NCBI GenBank assembly: GCA_001563915.1
Contig: LKMP01000007.1
Coordinates: forward strand, 1-42,545
Direction of reading: 5' to 3'
Length of the DNA stretch: 42,545 nucleotides
Source: Nanohaloarchaea archaeon B1-Br10_U2g21
Lineage (GTDB): Archaea > Nanohalarchaeota > Nanosalinia > Nanosalinales > Nanosalinaceae
A program made the position numbers and the translations under genes. The notes beneath the pieces are model-generated. The model was not told the origin of the DNA. It worked only from the letters and a program-made list of their open reading frames with translations, and ran no database searches. Positions 34,082 to 42,225 of the stretch are shown piece by piece. Positions within the stretch are counted from its first letter, which is position 1. Each line of letters opens with the position of its first letter.

Positions 34082-35710
34082 ATGCCAAACATTGAGATAA
34101 ATAGAAAAGAATTTGAACAACTACTAGGAAAAAAAGTTGATGATTCGGCTTTAAACGAAAGGGCATCTTACTTAGGAGCTCATTGGAACCATGTTGAGGA
34201 AGAAAAGTGGGATGTGGAATTATATCCAAATAGGCCTGACTTACTTAGCGTAGAAGGGTTAGCGCGAGCATATAGATCATTTTTTGATGTAGAAACTGGC
34301 TTAAAAGAGTATAAAACAGAAGAAGGCTCTTTGAAATTAAATGTAGATGAATCTGTAGCAGATGTAAGACCTTATGTGGGCGGGGCAGTTGTAAAAAATC
34401 TTGAGATTAGTGAGAGGACTATTAATGGTTTAATTCAACTACAGGAAAAAATGCATCAGACAATGGGCCGTAGAAGAGATAAGTTGGCAATAGGTCTTCA
34501 TGATTTATCTCAAGTTAAGCCTCCATTTACTTATAGAGCTGTAGAACCTGAAAAAGTTTCCTTTACGCCTTTAGAGCATGATAAAGACATGCATCTTGGA
34601 GAAATTGTGGAGGAGCATGATAAAGGTCAGGAATATGCGTGGATACTAGATGGCGAAGAATTATACCCTATAATAGAGGATTCGAAAGGAAAGGTCCTGA
34701 GTTTTCCGCCAATAATCAACAATCAATTGACTGAAGTTACAGATAAAACTACAGATATATTTATAGACGTAACAGGCAAAGATCCTAAAACTGTGAGGAA
34801 AGCCTTAAACATACTTACCATGGCGCTAGCGGAAAGAGACGGAGATATTGAAACGGTTGACGTAGCAGGCAAAACTATGCCTGATTTATCTCATTCTGAG
34901 AGAGTAGTTGATCTCGAATACTTGAACTCTGTTTCAGGTCTAGATCTTGATTCAGAAGGCGCGATTGAATTATTAGAAAGAATGGGGTATGGGGCTAAAG
35001 CAATAGATCAAAGTATTGAGGTACAAGTCCCATGTTACCGTACCGATATTATGCATAGTTATGATTTGATTGAAGATGTAGTAATTGCGTATGGATATGA
35101 TGAAATAGAGTCTGAAATACCGGAATTAGATCAGATCGCTGGTGAAAAAGAAATAGAAAAATTTTCGAAAATAGTTAGAGAAACCTTAGTTGGGACAGGA
35201 GCACTAGAAACACATACGTTTATACTATCAAGCAAGAAAAAGCTGTTTGGTATGATGGAGACTCAGAAAAAGCCTCACGCAGCCATGAGTAATGCATTAA
35301 CAGAAGACTATGAAGTTGTTAGAAATTGGATGCTGCCAAGCTTGATGGAGGCTCTAAGAGAGAACCGTCAAAGACCTTATCCGCAAGCATTCTTTGAAGC
35401 AGGAGATGTTGTCAGTATGCCTTCTGCAGAAAATAAAAAGAAGCTCTGCTATGTGAAGGCTGGAGAAGTAGACTATACTGATGCTCGTGAAGTACTACAG
35501 GCCTTAGAAAACACGTTAGGCATTAAACTAGATCTAGTTGAGGAAGAAAAAAGCTTTGCAAAGCCTAAGAGATCTGCTCAAATTCAGAAAGAAGGGGAGG
35601 ACTTAGGATTTATAGCCGAATTAAGCAGCAATGTAACAGATAATTGGGGTATAGAACCTAGAGTTTCTGGATTCGAGATTGATCTTGAGAAACTCTCTCA
35701 ATATTATTAG
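34082..35710 (+). CDS. pheT: phenylalanyl-tRNA synthetase beta subunit
   Basis: The larger structural and tRNA-binding subunit, 542 aa, of the archaeal/eukaryal length. Seen: an N-terminal VELYPNRPDLLSVEGLARAY (B1 region), the B3/B4 editing-like segment with MGRRRDKLAIGLHDLSQVKP, the B5 helix-turn domain (PCYRTDIMHSYDLIEDVVIA), and the synthetase-like B6/B7 fold near the end. It is three bases after pheS, so the two subunits are co-expressed. It ends at a convergent junction with pspC. Confidence 0.96.
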   Translation: MPNIEINRKEFEQLLGKKVDDSALNERASYLGAHWNHVEEEKWDVELYPNRPDLLSVEGLARAYRSFFDVETGLKEYKTEEGSLKLNVDESVADVRPYVGGAVVKNLEISERTINGLIQLQEKMHQTMGRRRDKLAIGLHDLSQVKPPFTYRAVEPEKVSFTPLEHDKDMHLGEIVEEHDKGQEYAWILDGEELYPIIEDSKGKVLSFPPIINNQLTEVTDKTTDIFIDVTGKDPKTVRKALNILTMALAERDGDIETVDVAGKTMPDLSHSERVVDLEYLNSVSGLDLDSEGAIELLERMGYGAKAIDQSIEVQVPCYRTDIMHSYDLIEDVVIAYGYDEIESEIPELDQIAGEKEIEKFSKIVRETLVGTGALETHTFILSSKKKLFGMMETQKKPHAAMSNALTEDYEVVRNWMLPSLMEALRENRQRPYPQAFFEAGDVVSMPSAENKKKLCYVKAGEVDYTDAREVLQALENTLGIKLDLVEEEKSFAKPKRSAQIQKEGEDLGFIAELSSNVTDNWGIEPRVSGFEIDLEKLSQYY

Positions 35711-35762
35711 ATAGTTTAAGAGAAGAAAACGAGGGGAGATGATGAACCCTGCGGGACACGGT

Positions 35763-35802
35763 AAACGTCAATTTGACGTTTTGTAGAAGATTTTTTATCT
35801 TC
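35763..35802. terminator. two hairpins between convergent pheT and pspC
   Basis: The 120-nt gap between convergent genes holds an 8-bp stem, AAACGTCA/TGACGTTT with a 3-nt loop (35763-35781), and a second 6-bp stem, GAAGAT/ATCTTC with a 5-nt T loop (35786-35802). Together they probably act as a bidirectional end of transcription; a structured RNA is the alternative. Confidence 0.5.
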
Positions 35803-35830
35803 GCCGGGATTTTTGAGTGCTGATACCCTC

Positions 35831-36058
35831 TTATTCTTCTCCAATTTCTACTTCTTCCTGTGCTAATTCGGATTCATGAGGGATTATTAGCCATGCAAGA
35901 ATGTATACGACTAGAAAAGTACCGCTTGTGAATAAAGTCAATAATATTACTGCGATTCGAACAAGAGAGGGATCTAAGTCATATACTTCAGAGATTCCTC
36001 CACATACGCCGGCAATCATTTTGTCACTTTCAGAGCGGTAAAGTCTATTGTTAGTCAT
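35831..36058 (-). CDS. PspC-domain membrane protein
   Basis: A 75-aa protein that is essentially one PspC domain: RLYRSESDKMIAGVCGGISE at the N-terminus, then a hydrophobic stretch ending YILAWLIIPHE. PspC proteins in bacteria belong to the phage-shock/membrane-stress response; archaeal members are of unknown role. A short acidic tail follows. It is a stand-alone gene. Confidence 0.93.
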   Translation of the reverse strand: MTNNRLYRSESDKMIAGVCGGISEVYDLDPSLVRIAVILLTLFTSGTFLVVYILAWLIIPHESELAQEEVEIGEE

Positions 36059-36105
36059 AAGAAAAAAATGAAGGATGAAATTTAAGCATTTAACCCCTTA
36101 GTCAG

Positions 36106-36594
36106 TTACCTGACTTGGGACTCATGTGCTTGTTCAAATGTATGAACTTCATCTTCATCAAACCAGATACTTATCTCTCTTTCAGCTTCATCTACTTCAG
36201 CGGAAGCATGGATAACATTTTTGTGTAGAGTATCTGAAGAGTCCGCATGATCAAATGACATGTGTGCGAAACGACCTCTAATAGTTGATGGACTTGCTTC
36301 TTTAGGATCGGTGCTTCCAACAAGCTTCCTCCCGTTCTCAACAGCGTTTACTCCTTCTAGTACCATTGCAACGACAGGGCCTGAACTCATGAACTCTTCA
36401 AGACCTTCATAAAAGTCTTTATCAACGTGTTCGGCATAATGTTCTTCAAGAATTTCGCTGTCTGCCCATACCATTTTCATGCCGCAGATTTTGAATCCTG
36501 CTTCCTCAAAAATATCAATGATTTTACCTGTTATACCTCTTTTAACTGTGTCTGGCTTTAAAGCCACGAAAGTTCGTTCAATGTGTTCAGACAT
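36106..36594 (-). CDS. ndk: nucleoside diphosphate kinase
   Basis: Transfers phosphate between nucleoside tri- and diphosphates, including dTDP to dTTP. 162 aa. Seen: TFVALKPDTVKRG near the start, the GSTDPKEASPSTIRG nucleotide loop, and the active-site His in NVIHASAEVDEAEREISIWF; the family usually reads HGSD where this reads HASA. The ATG at 36594 is chosen, with an AGGTGA ribosome binding site about 10 nt upstream; a TTG two codons earlier is also possible. With tmk it completes dTTP synthesis. Confidence 0.95.
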   Translation of the reverse strand: MSEHIERTFVALKPDTVKRGITGKIIDIFEEAGFKICGMKMVWADSEILEEHYAEHVDKDFYEGLEEFMSSGPVVAMVLEGVNAVENGRKLVGSTDPKEASPSTIRGRFAHMSFDHADSSDTLHKNVIHASAEVDEAEREISIWFDEDEVHTFEQAHESQVR

Positions 36595-36643
36595 TTTCAA
36601 TTATTCACCTTATAATTAGACTACGAAGGCTCAAACTTTTAAC

Positions 36644-37129
36644 CTACTCGTCTACTTCAAATCTGAAAGTATCTTCACAGCCGAGTAGATTGATTTCCTC
36701 CATTTCGTACCATTCTTCTCCTGTTCTGTTATCGTGTTCAGCGTCTTCTAACCAGTCCATGTCTTCCAGTTCTTTGTCCTCGCAGATACGGTATGCTTGC
36801 AACATTAACTCTGCTTCAGCGACACGATAGTAGTCTTCAGAACCTTCTTCTGGAGATTCCCAGTCATCAAAGTTGTGGACTTCGTGGAAAGCTCTTTCAA
36901 TACCTAGACAGACTCCTAAATCAAGCCCTACACAGTCATAATAAACTTCTACAGGTCCAACATTTACATCCTCTCCAGAAGTCATAACGTTATTTGCTGC
37001 AGCCATTCCCATGATTAAAATAATACATACTCCTAGGTAGAACAAGTTTTCTTGTAGACCTGACTCGAATTCGGGTCTTTGAAGTTTAAAGTCCATATAA
37101 TGGATTGGAGACATAACGTTGAAATACAT
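36644..37129 (-). CDS. membrane-anchored acidic protein with four exposed Cys, unknown
   Basis: A 161-aa protein with one hydrophobic helix at about residues 29-46 and an acidic C-terminal domain rich in Glu and Asp. Four Cys (about 66, 74, 116, 152) lie in that domain, an even number suggesting disulfides outside the cell. The ATG at 37129 is about 22-33 nt downstream of the TATA block it appears to share with the pilin gene. Position next to the prepilin genes suggests a surface role, by inference. Confidence 0.65.
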   Translation of the reverse strand: MYFNVMSPIHYMDFKLQRPEFESGLQENLFYLGVCIILIMGMAAANNVMTSGEDVNVGPVEVYYDCVGLDLGVCLGIERAFHEVHNFDDWESPEEGSEDYYRVAEAELMLQAYRICEDKELEDMDWLEDAEHDNRTGEEWYEMEEINLLGCEDTFRFEVDE

Positions 37130-37150
37130 TAGGTCTGTCCACAGCCGAGA

Positions 37151-37162
37151 TATTATATTTTA
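37151..37162. promoter_or_regulatory. shared bidirectional TATA block (pilin / 161-aa gene)
   Basis: The AT block TATTATATTTTA lies about 21-32 nt before the ATG of the prepilin gene (37183) and 22-33 nt before the ATG of the divergent gene (37129). Both genes lack ribosome binding sites. Confidence 0.5.
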
Positions 37163-37182
37163 GAAATCCTGAGAATTAATTA

Positions 37183-38604
37183 ATGTCTATTATTGAAGAC
37201 TTCAAAGCACAGTCTGCGATTGAGTATTTGATGACTTATGGTTGGATGTTATTAGTTGTTGCTGTGGTCGGCGGCGCAATCTTTTCTGCAGTTGGTGAGG
37301 AAACTTTAGTAGAGGTAAGTGGTTTTGATGGAGAGGATGTTCAGGTTGAGGATTTTGCTTTCAGCGAGACGGGTAATCTGCGTTTCTCGATAGAGAGTTT
37401 TGATTCTGAACAAGTCACAATACAGGAAATATCTTTGGAAGATGAAGAGAATACTATTAGTTGGACTGGAGATCTGGACTTAGGTTCAATTGGAAGCAAC
37501 GAAATAATCCATATATCAGGCGTTGAAGAGGCTGAAAACGCCCAAATTTTGGATTTAGATATTACTTATGATTCTGGGAGCCTAGAAGACCTTAGTGTTT
37601 CCGGAGAGATTCAAGGAACACTAGAAATTGAGGATGATGTAAATATACTAGCGTCGAAACCCGAGGATCTACAATCTATCTATGAAGATTTGGAGGGGCA
37701 GGGTGAAGAAGGAGAACCATACCAAATCAATGACGTAGGCGAATTGCAAGCAATTGAAGAAAACACTGGTGAAGGAACCTACTATGAACTAGAAAAAGAT
37801 ATACACGCAATAGGCACACACTACTGGAACAATGGTAAAGGTTTTGATCCTATTGAAGATTTTGAAGGCAGCTTTAGTGGTTTAGAGAATGAAATAAAAG
37901 ACTTAGAAATAAATCTGCCCAACACAAATACAGTAGGTTTATTTTCTGATACAGGAAGTGATGCTGTAGTTACAGATATTGGCGTTGTAAATGCAGATGT
38001 TGTGGGAAAAGACAATACTGGTGTGCTTATAGGAAGAAATAGGGGAGAAGTCAGTAGTTCATATGCTTCTGGGGGTAGTGTAGTAAAAGAAAATAGCGGA
38101 GGTTTAGTAGGTCGAAACACAGGGTCTATTCATTATTCTTTTGCAAATGTTGATCTGAATATACAGAATAGCGGCAGGACTAGAGCAGGAGGAGTAGTAG
38201 GGCTTAATTCAGGCGAGGTAAATAATTCATATTCATTTGGAGATGTTGATCCAAATGATGATGCTGAGAGGGTTGGAGGTTTTGTAGGTCAAAACTGGAA
38301 TGGAGGACTAATAGAAAACTCATATTCTACTGGTTTTGTTGATCAAGGCGGCCAAAACATAGGAGGTTTTCTAGGTGAAGACCGTCCTGAAGGAACAGAC
38401 AACAATAATTACTGGGATGTGGAAGAAAGCGGACAGTCTTCCAGTGATGGAGCCGCCATAGCTTTGAATACAGAAGATATGCAAGGAAGTGGTGGCCCTA
38501 GCAACATGGAGAATATGGACTTTATAAACACGTGGGATACTGTTGAAGACGATTATCCTATTCTTCAGAGTATTGGTGAGGAAGTCCAGCTTGACGCCAG
38601 ATAG
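37183..38604 (+). CDS. class III prepilin with GLUG-repeat adhesin head
   Basis: A 473-aa surface protein. The N-terminus has a class III (type IV pilin-like) signal: short charged lead, then QSAIEYLMTYGW and a hydrophobic helix; an EppA-type peptidase should cut before Gln10. After a beta-rich stalk (residues 40-160) there are GLUG-type repeats at roughly 280-410, each a GG-x-V/L-G turn followed by a SY/SF strand (for example GGLVGRNTGSIHYSF and GGVVGLNSGEVNNSYSFGDV). Such proteins assemble at pilus tips and bind surfaces. It shares a promoter with the divergent 161-aa gene, and a second prepilin follows. Confidence 0.87.
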   Translation: MSIIEDFKAQSAIEYLMTYGWMLLVVAVVGGAIFSAVGEETLVEVSGFDGEDVQVEDFAFSETGNLRFSIESFDSEQVTIQEISLEDEENTISWTGDLDLGSIGSNEIIHISGVEEAENAQILDLDITYDSGSLEDLSVSGEIQGTLEIEDDVNILASKPEDLQSIYEDLEGQGEEGEPYQINDVGELQAIEENTGEGTYYELEKDIHAIGTHYWNNGKGFDPIEDFEGSFSGLENEIKDLEINLPNTNTVGLFSDTGSDAVVTDIGVVNADVVGKDNTGVLIGRNRGEVSSSYASGGSVVKENSGGLVGRNTGSIHYSFANVDLNIQNSGRTRAGGVVGLNSGEVNNSYSFGDVDPNDDAERVGGFVGQNWNGGLIENSYSTGFVDQGGQNIGGFLGEDRPEGTDNNNYWDVEESGQSSSDGAAIALNTEDMQGSGGPSNMENMDFINTWDTVEDDYPILQSIGEEVQLDAR

Positions 38605-38605
38605 C

Positions 38606-38670
38606 GTTTTAGAAACTATCCGAGCCCTATGAAAGGGGGAGGCCCCCCGAACTAGAAATATTTCTAAAAC
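38606..38670. repeat. 65-nt inverted-repeat element with inner GC-rich hairpin
   Basis: A perfect 10-bp inverted repeat GTTTTAGAAA (38606-38615) and TTTCTAAAAC (38661-38670) encloses 45 nt that can form alternative hairpins: CCCT/AGGG or GGGGG/CCCCC. It begins 2 nt after the first prepilin stop, so it may be a structured 3' end or a small RNA. Confidence 0.5.
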
Positions 38671-38739
38671 AGTCCTTGAAACAAGTCTAGACACAAAATA
38701 CAAATTCTAACCTAAAAATATTCAACACAAAATAACTAT

Positions 38740-38805
38740 GCGGAATGATAAAAATGCAAACTATATCCATTTTTTATCTGAAACCTAATCATGGCTTCAT
38801 TCCGC
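38740..38805. repeat. 66-nt inverted-repeat element upstream of the second prepilin
   Basis: A perfect 9-bp inverted repeat GCGGAATGA (38740-38748) and TCATTCCGC (38797-38805) separated by 48 nt of AT-rich sequence. It ends about 10 nt before the TATA-like box of the next gene, so it could be a regulator binding site or a stem-loop. Confidence 0.45.
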
Positions 38806-38840
38806 TTCAATTTTTAAATTGCTCTAATTAAAGTTATGGT

Positions 38841-39923
38841 GTGGAACTAGGCGGATTTCTAGGACAGTCGGCTATTGAATACCTGATGACTTATGGGTGG
38901 ATGCTGCTTATCATCGCTATAGCGGGAGGAGCTGTGTTTTCAATGGTAGATGATCAGAGTGTTGAGAGTGTTTCGGGTTTTGATTCTAGTCATGTTAGTG
39001 TTCAGGATTTCGGTGTATCTACTCAGAGTGGTTTGATGTTTGAGATGCAGGATTCTATAGGTCAAGTAAAAATCAATGAAATAACTGTTAGTAACTCGGG
39101 CAACACTAACACAACCTACAAGTTAAATCAGGATGTTTCTAGTGAAAATATGATTAATTTGCCCGGCATTAATCCTTCAGAAGATTCTAATATGCTGGAT
39201 GTGGAGGTAAAGTATGATTCTAATAATTTAGATAATCTGACAACTACAGGAACGGTAACAGGTACCTTGGATCTGGATGAAAACTTCAATAACAGAACGT
39301 TGATTATGAATGGTCTCAAAGGATACTGGCCGCTAGACCAAGTATACACTTCAGGAGAAACAGTATATGACATATCAGAAAACCAAAACCATGGGGAAAA
39401 AGAAGATCATGAATGGGGTGATGGAGTTTATGGAATGGCTTTAGAGTTAGATGGAGAAGATAATTATCTAAAATTATCAAGTGATACGAGCCAAGTTGTT
39501 AGTGATGCGGGAGAATATACTATAACATTTTGGTCCTTTGCGAATTTTGATGATACGGGTACTTATCACCAGATAGATTTATTAGACAATGCTAATATTA
39601 TGGTGCGAGTAAGAGATCAGAGACAAAGCATAAGACAAGGAGGAACATCATATGACAGCCAGTGGGATTTTCCAGTAAACGAGTGGGTTATGACTACTAT
39701 GACTTGGAATGGTAGTACTATTCGCACATATAAGAATGGACAGTTTCAAACCGCTATTGATGACGTTAGTCTCGGACAGCAGGGAGCTCATGATGCTATA
39801 GGTCATAGAGCTTCTTCTTCTGATAGGCATTGGGATGGTAAAATAGATGAGGTTCGTGTTTATGATCGTGCTTTATCTCAGGATGAGGTTGAGACTATTT
39901 ATGAGGAAGGAAGTGTAGAGTGA
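38841..39923 (+). CDS. class III prepilin with LamG/concanavalin-like lectin head
   Basis: A 360-aa surface protein starting at GTG. Same N-terminal signal as the previous gene (GQSAIEYLMTYGW, cut expected before Gln9) and the same stalk pattern (VSGFDSSHVSVQDF against VSGFDGEDVQVEDF), then a LamG-like domain at about residues 155-355 (GYWPLDQVYTSGETVYDISE, EYTITFWSFANFDD, DGKIDEVRVYDRALSQDE). The lectin fold suggests binding of glycans on another cell. A TATA-like TTTTTAAATT lies about 19-28 nt upstream. Confidence 0.88.
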   Translation: MELGGFLGQSAIEYLMTYGWMLLIIAIAGGAVFSMVDDQSVESVSGFDSSHVSVQDFGVSTQSGLMFEMQDSIGQVKINEITVSNSGNTNTTYKLNQDVSSENMINLPGINPSEDSNMLDVEVKYDSNNLDNLTTTGTVTGTLDLDENFNNRTLIMNGLKGYWPLDQVYTSGETVYDISENQNHGEKEDHEWGDGVYGMALELDGEDNYLKLSSDTSQVVSDAGEYTITFWSFANFDDTGTYHQIDLLDNANIMVRVRDQRQSIRQGGTSYDSQWDFPVNEWVMTTMTWNGSTIRTYKNGQFQTAIDDVSLGQQGAHDAIGHRASSSDRHWDGKIDEVRVYDRALSQDEVETIYEEGSVE

Positions 39924-40080
39924 TAGAAATAGTAGGGCAGTCCGCGTTGAGTGTTTAATGAATTTGGTTCTGAAGAAAGAATATCTGTGACTAGTTCTGG
40001 AAACAATATTGTTATTGAAGATCATTCAATAGAAGCTAATTTTGGTTTTGATCTAATGAAAACTTCGAATATTTTGTCTA
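39920..40080 (+). pseudogene. decayed third class III prepilin
   Basis: Starting with a GTG that overlaps the stop of the second prepilin, the DNA reads VIEIVGQSALSV and then stops. With one inserted base the frame continues as IECLMNLVL, matching IEYLMTYGW of the neighbours. Stop codons and loss of the rest show decay; the region after 39990 resembles only loosely a pilin stalk. The end is approximate. Confidence 0.5.
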
Positions 40081-40165
40081 CTAAATGGCGAGAAAAGTAA
40101 AGCTATATCGAGTTGAACTAGATGGGCGAATGGCTTTATCAAATATCGTAACGTCTTTGTAATAT

Positions 40166-42016
40166 ATGCAAGTAGGAACTATTGAAGGCGATGTCAATAC
40201 TTCTTCATTTACTTTTAGAGCGGTGGAAGAGGTAGGGAAATTCGATTTTGTATCGGTGAAAAGTAACGAAAATTGGATTCTGGCTCAGGTAGATCAAGTC
40301 ACTAAACATGCTTCAGGTGAGACTACGGCTACAGCAAACATCATAGGTTATAGAGATAAAGGGTTGACAAGAGCACCTAGACACGTAATTGAACCGGACT
40401 CAATAGTTTATAAGGCTGACCAAGAACTTATATCGGATACGCTAGGGCTTAATGAGGCGGGCCTTAAAATTGGATCTCTAGAAACTAATCCTGATATAGA
40501 TATAATGGTGGATGCGGAAGATTTCTACAAGCATTTTGCAGTTCTTGCACAGACTGGAGCAGGTAAATCATATTTATCTTCAATATTGGTTGAGGAAATG
40601 CTTGAAGACGAGTTCCCAGTACTTATAATGGATCCTCACGGAGAATATCCCTCATTAGCACAGCCTAATCCTGAGGTGGAGGATGGCAAAAGTTATCCGG
40701 TTAAGGAATACTCTCCTAATACAGATATTAATCATGGTGCGTTGCCTTTGAAGTTTTCATCTGTAAACTTAGATAAAAAACAGTTGACGACTTTGATTAC
40801 GGATTCTTTGACGAATTCTCAGATGGGGGTACTCTATACGGCGCTTAAAAGATTAAATGATAAGGGAGAAGATTATAACTTGCTTGATGTACAGGATGCA
40901 GTATCTATAGAAGAGTCTACAGCAAAATGGAATCTTTTGAATTATCTTGAGCAACTAGATGATTCTGGATTGTTTGCAGAAGAGGCAATAGATTTGAAAG
41001 ATTTAGTAGTGCCTGGCCAAGCGTCAGTGATTAATTTAAAGGCGGTTGAACCTGAAGCAACTGAAATGACAGCATATTTATTGGCTGAGAGGCTTTTCGA
41101 GCTGCGTAAGCGTAACAGAATCCCGCCATTCATTATGGTTATAGAGGAAGCACATAATTTTGTGCCTGAAAAAGGGTTTGGCCAGGCAGTCTCTAACCCA
41201 ATTTTAAGGAAGATTGCGTCTGAAGGTAGAAAGTTTGGTATGGGCTTGGGGGTTATAAGTCAGAGACCTGCTCGAATTGATAAGAATGTATTGAGCCAGT
41301 GTAATACTCAGTTTATTTTGCGAGTCACTAATCCTAATGACTTGAAGGCAATTTCTAAGTCTTTTGAAGGGGTTAATTCTGCAGTTGAGGAGATGATCAC
41401 GTCTCTCCCTCCAGGAGTGGCGTTCTTGCTTGGAAATGATTATCCTGTTATGACTGATGTTAGAACTAGGAGAACAGTTCACGGGGGCGAAACCCAAACT
41501 GCTGAGTCATACGTAGAGCAGGTAGATATCTCAGTTTTCCATACTGCGAAAACTCTTCCTGAGATAGAGGCGCGTTATGGTGAAAAGTTCTCTACGGCTT
41601 ACTATCCATTATATGTGGCGAAAAAAGATGGTAGAGAACTTCTTGTGGACGGAGTAAATGGCGAGGTGAAGGCTTCGAGAGCTATAGTGTCAGAATCAGA
41701 TGGAGAGCTATTTGAGATGCTGAAACAAGGTAAAGAAAGATCTGAGATTGTTGAGAGGCTTGATATTTCGCCTACGAAACTTGCTGAAAGAATTAATGAG
41801 TTAGAGAAAAAAGATCTTTTAGAGGATGGAGAGCCTAAAGAATCTGTACTTGAGATTGAGGTATTTGAAGAAAGTGTTGCGGCTGATGATTTGATAGATT
41901 TTGAAGTGTCTCTTGAGGAGCTTGAAGACGAGTTTAAAGACGTTGAGGAGATCTACTATCCTTACTATAGGTCTGGTGAAACCGTGTTTGATCCTGTGCT
42001 GGGAGAGGAAATTTAA
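40166..42016 (+). CDS. HerA-type DNA translocase/ATPase (DUF87)
   Basis: A 616-aa hexameric FtsK/HerA-family motor involved in DNA end resection or other DNA transport. N-terminal HAS-barrel (residues 1-110), then Walker A QTGAGKS (129-135), MDPHGEYPSL, Walker B IMVIEEAHNFVP with the catalytic Glu, and IASEGRKFGMGLGVISQRPARIDKNV containing the arginine finger region. An added C-terminal winged helix (about 520-560) precedes an acidic tail with YYPYYRSG. HerA is usually paired with NurA, but none is in this window. Confidence 0.93.
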   Translation: MQVGTIEGDVNTSSFTFRAVEEVGKFDFVSVKSNENWILAQVDQVTKHASGETTATANIIGYRDKGLTRAPRHVIEPDSIVYKADQELISDTLGLNEAGLKIGSLETNPDIDIMVDAEDFYKHFAVLAQTGAGKSYLSSILVEEMLEDEFPVLIMDPHGEYPSLAQPNPEVEDGKSYPVKEYSPNTDINHGALPLKFSSVNLDKKQLTTLITDSLTNSQMGVLYTALKRLNDKGEDYNLLDVQDAVSIEESTAKWNLLNYLEQLDDSGLFAEEAIDLKDLVVPGQASVINLKAVEPEATEMTAYLLAERLFELRKRNRIPPFIMVIEEAHNFVPEKGFGQAVSNPILRKIASEGRKFGMGLGVISQRPARIDKNVLSQCNTQFILRVTNPNDLKAISKSFEGVNSAVEEMITSLPPGVAFLLGNDYPVMTDVRTRRTVHGGETQTAESYVEQVDISVFHTAKTLPEIEARYGEKFSTAYYPLYVAKKDGRELLVDGVNGEVKASRAIVSESDGELFEMLKQGKERSEIVERLDISPTKLAERINELEKKDLLEDGEPKESVLEIEVFEESVAADDLIDFEVSLEELEDEFKDVEEIYYPYYRSGETVFDPVLGEEI

Positions 42017-42034
42017 AGCAGGTGTTTTTAAATC

Positions 42035-42050
42035 TCCTGTACGTACAGGA
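42035..42050. promoter_or_regulatory. perfect 16-bp palindrome between TATA box and tRNA-Val
   Basis: TCCTGTACGTACAGGA is a perfect 16-bp palindrome. The TATA-like TTTTTAAAT at 42025-42033 is immediately upstream and tRNA-Val begins at 42063, so the palindrome lies in the promoter. It may be an operator or just an RNA hairpin in the end of the herA message. Confidence 0.5.
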
Positions 42051-42062
42051 ATATTACGCCGC

Positions 42063-42136
42063 GGGTCCGTGGTCTAGTTGGTTATGACGTCGCCCTTACA
42101 AGGCGAAGATCCCCAGTTCGAATCTGGGCGGACCCA
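42063..42136 (+). tRNA. tRNA-Val (anticodon TAC)
   Basis: 74 nt. Acceptor GGGTCCG with CGGACCC, anticodon stem TCGCC/GGCGA with loop CTTACAA (TAC, Val), T arm CCCAG-TTCGAAT-CTGGG, discriminator A. No CCA encoded and no intron. Confidence 0.96.
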
Positions 42137-42225
42137 TTCAACATTTTATGTTAAAACCCTTGCAGCACAAATTCGTTACTACCGAAAAGTAAATAAGATT
42201 TAGCAGTAATAATAGATTTGTAGGA

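Noticed and set aside
35738-35823. C/D box small RNA (GATGATGA ... CTGA)
   Set aside because: The boxes are 86 nt apart, longer than usual, with no internal D' and C' boxes; terminator hairpins explain the region better.
37800-38450. Tandem DNA repeat or CRISPR-like array in the prepilin gene
   Set aside because: The periodicity is at the protein level (GLUG motifs) with diverged DNA; no identical repeats with regular spacers exist here or elsewhere in the window.
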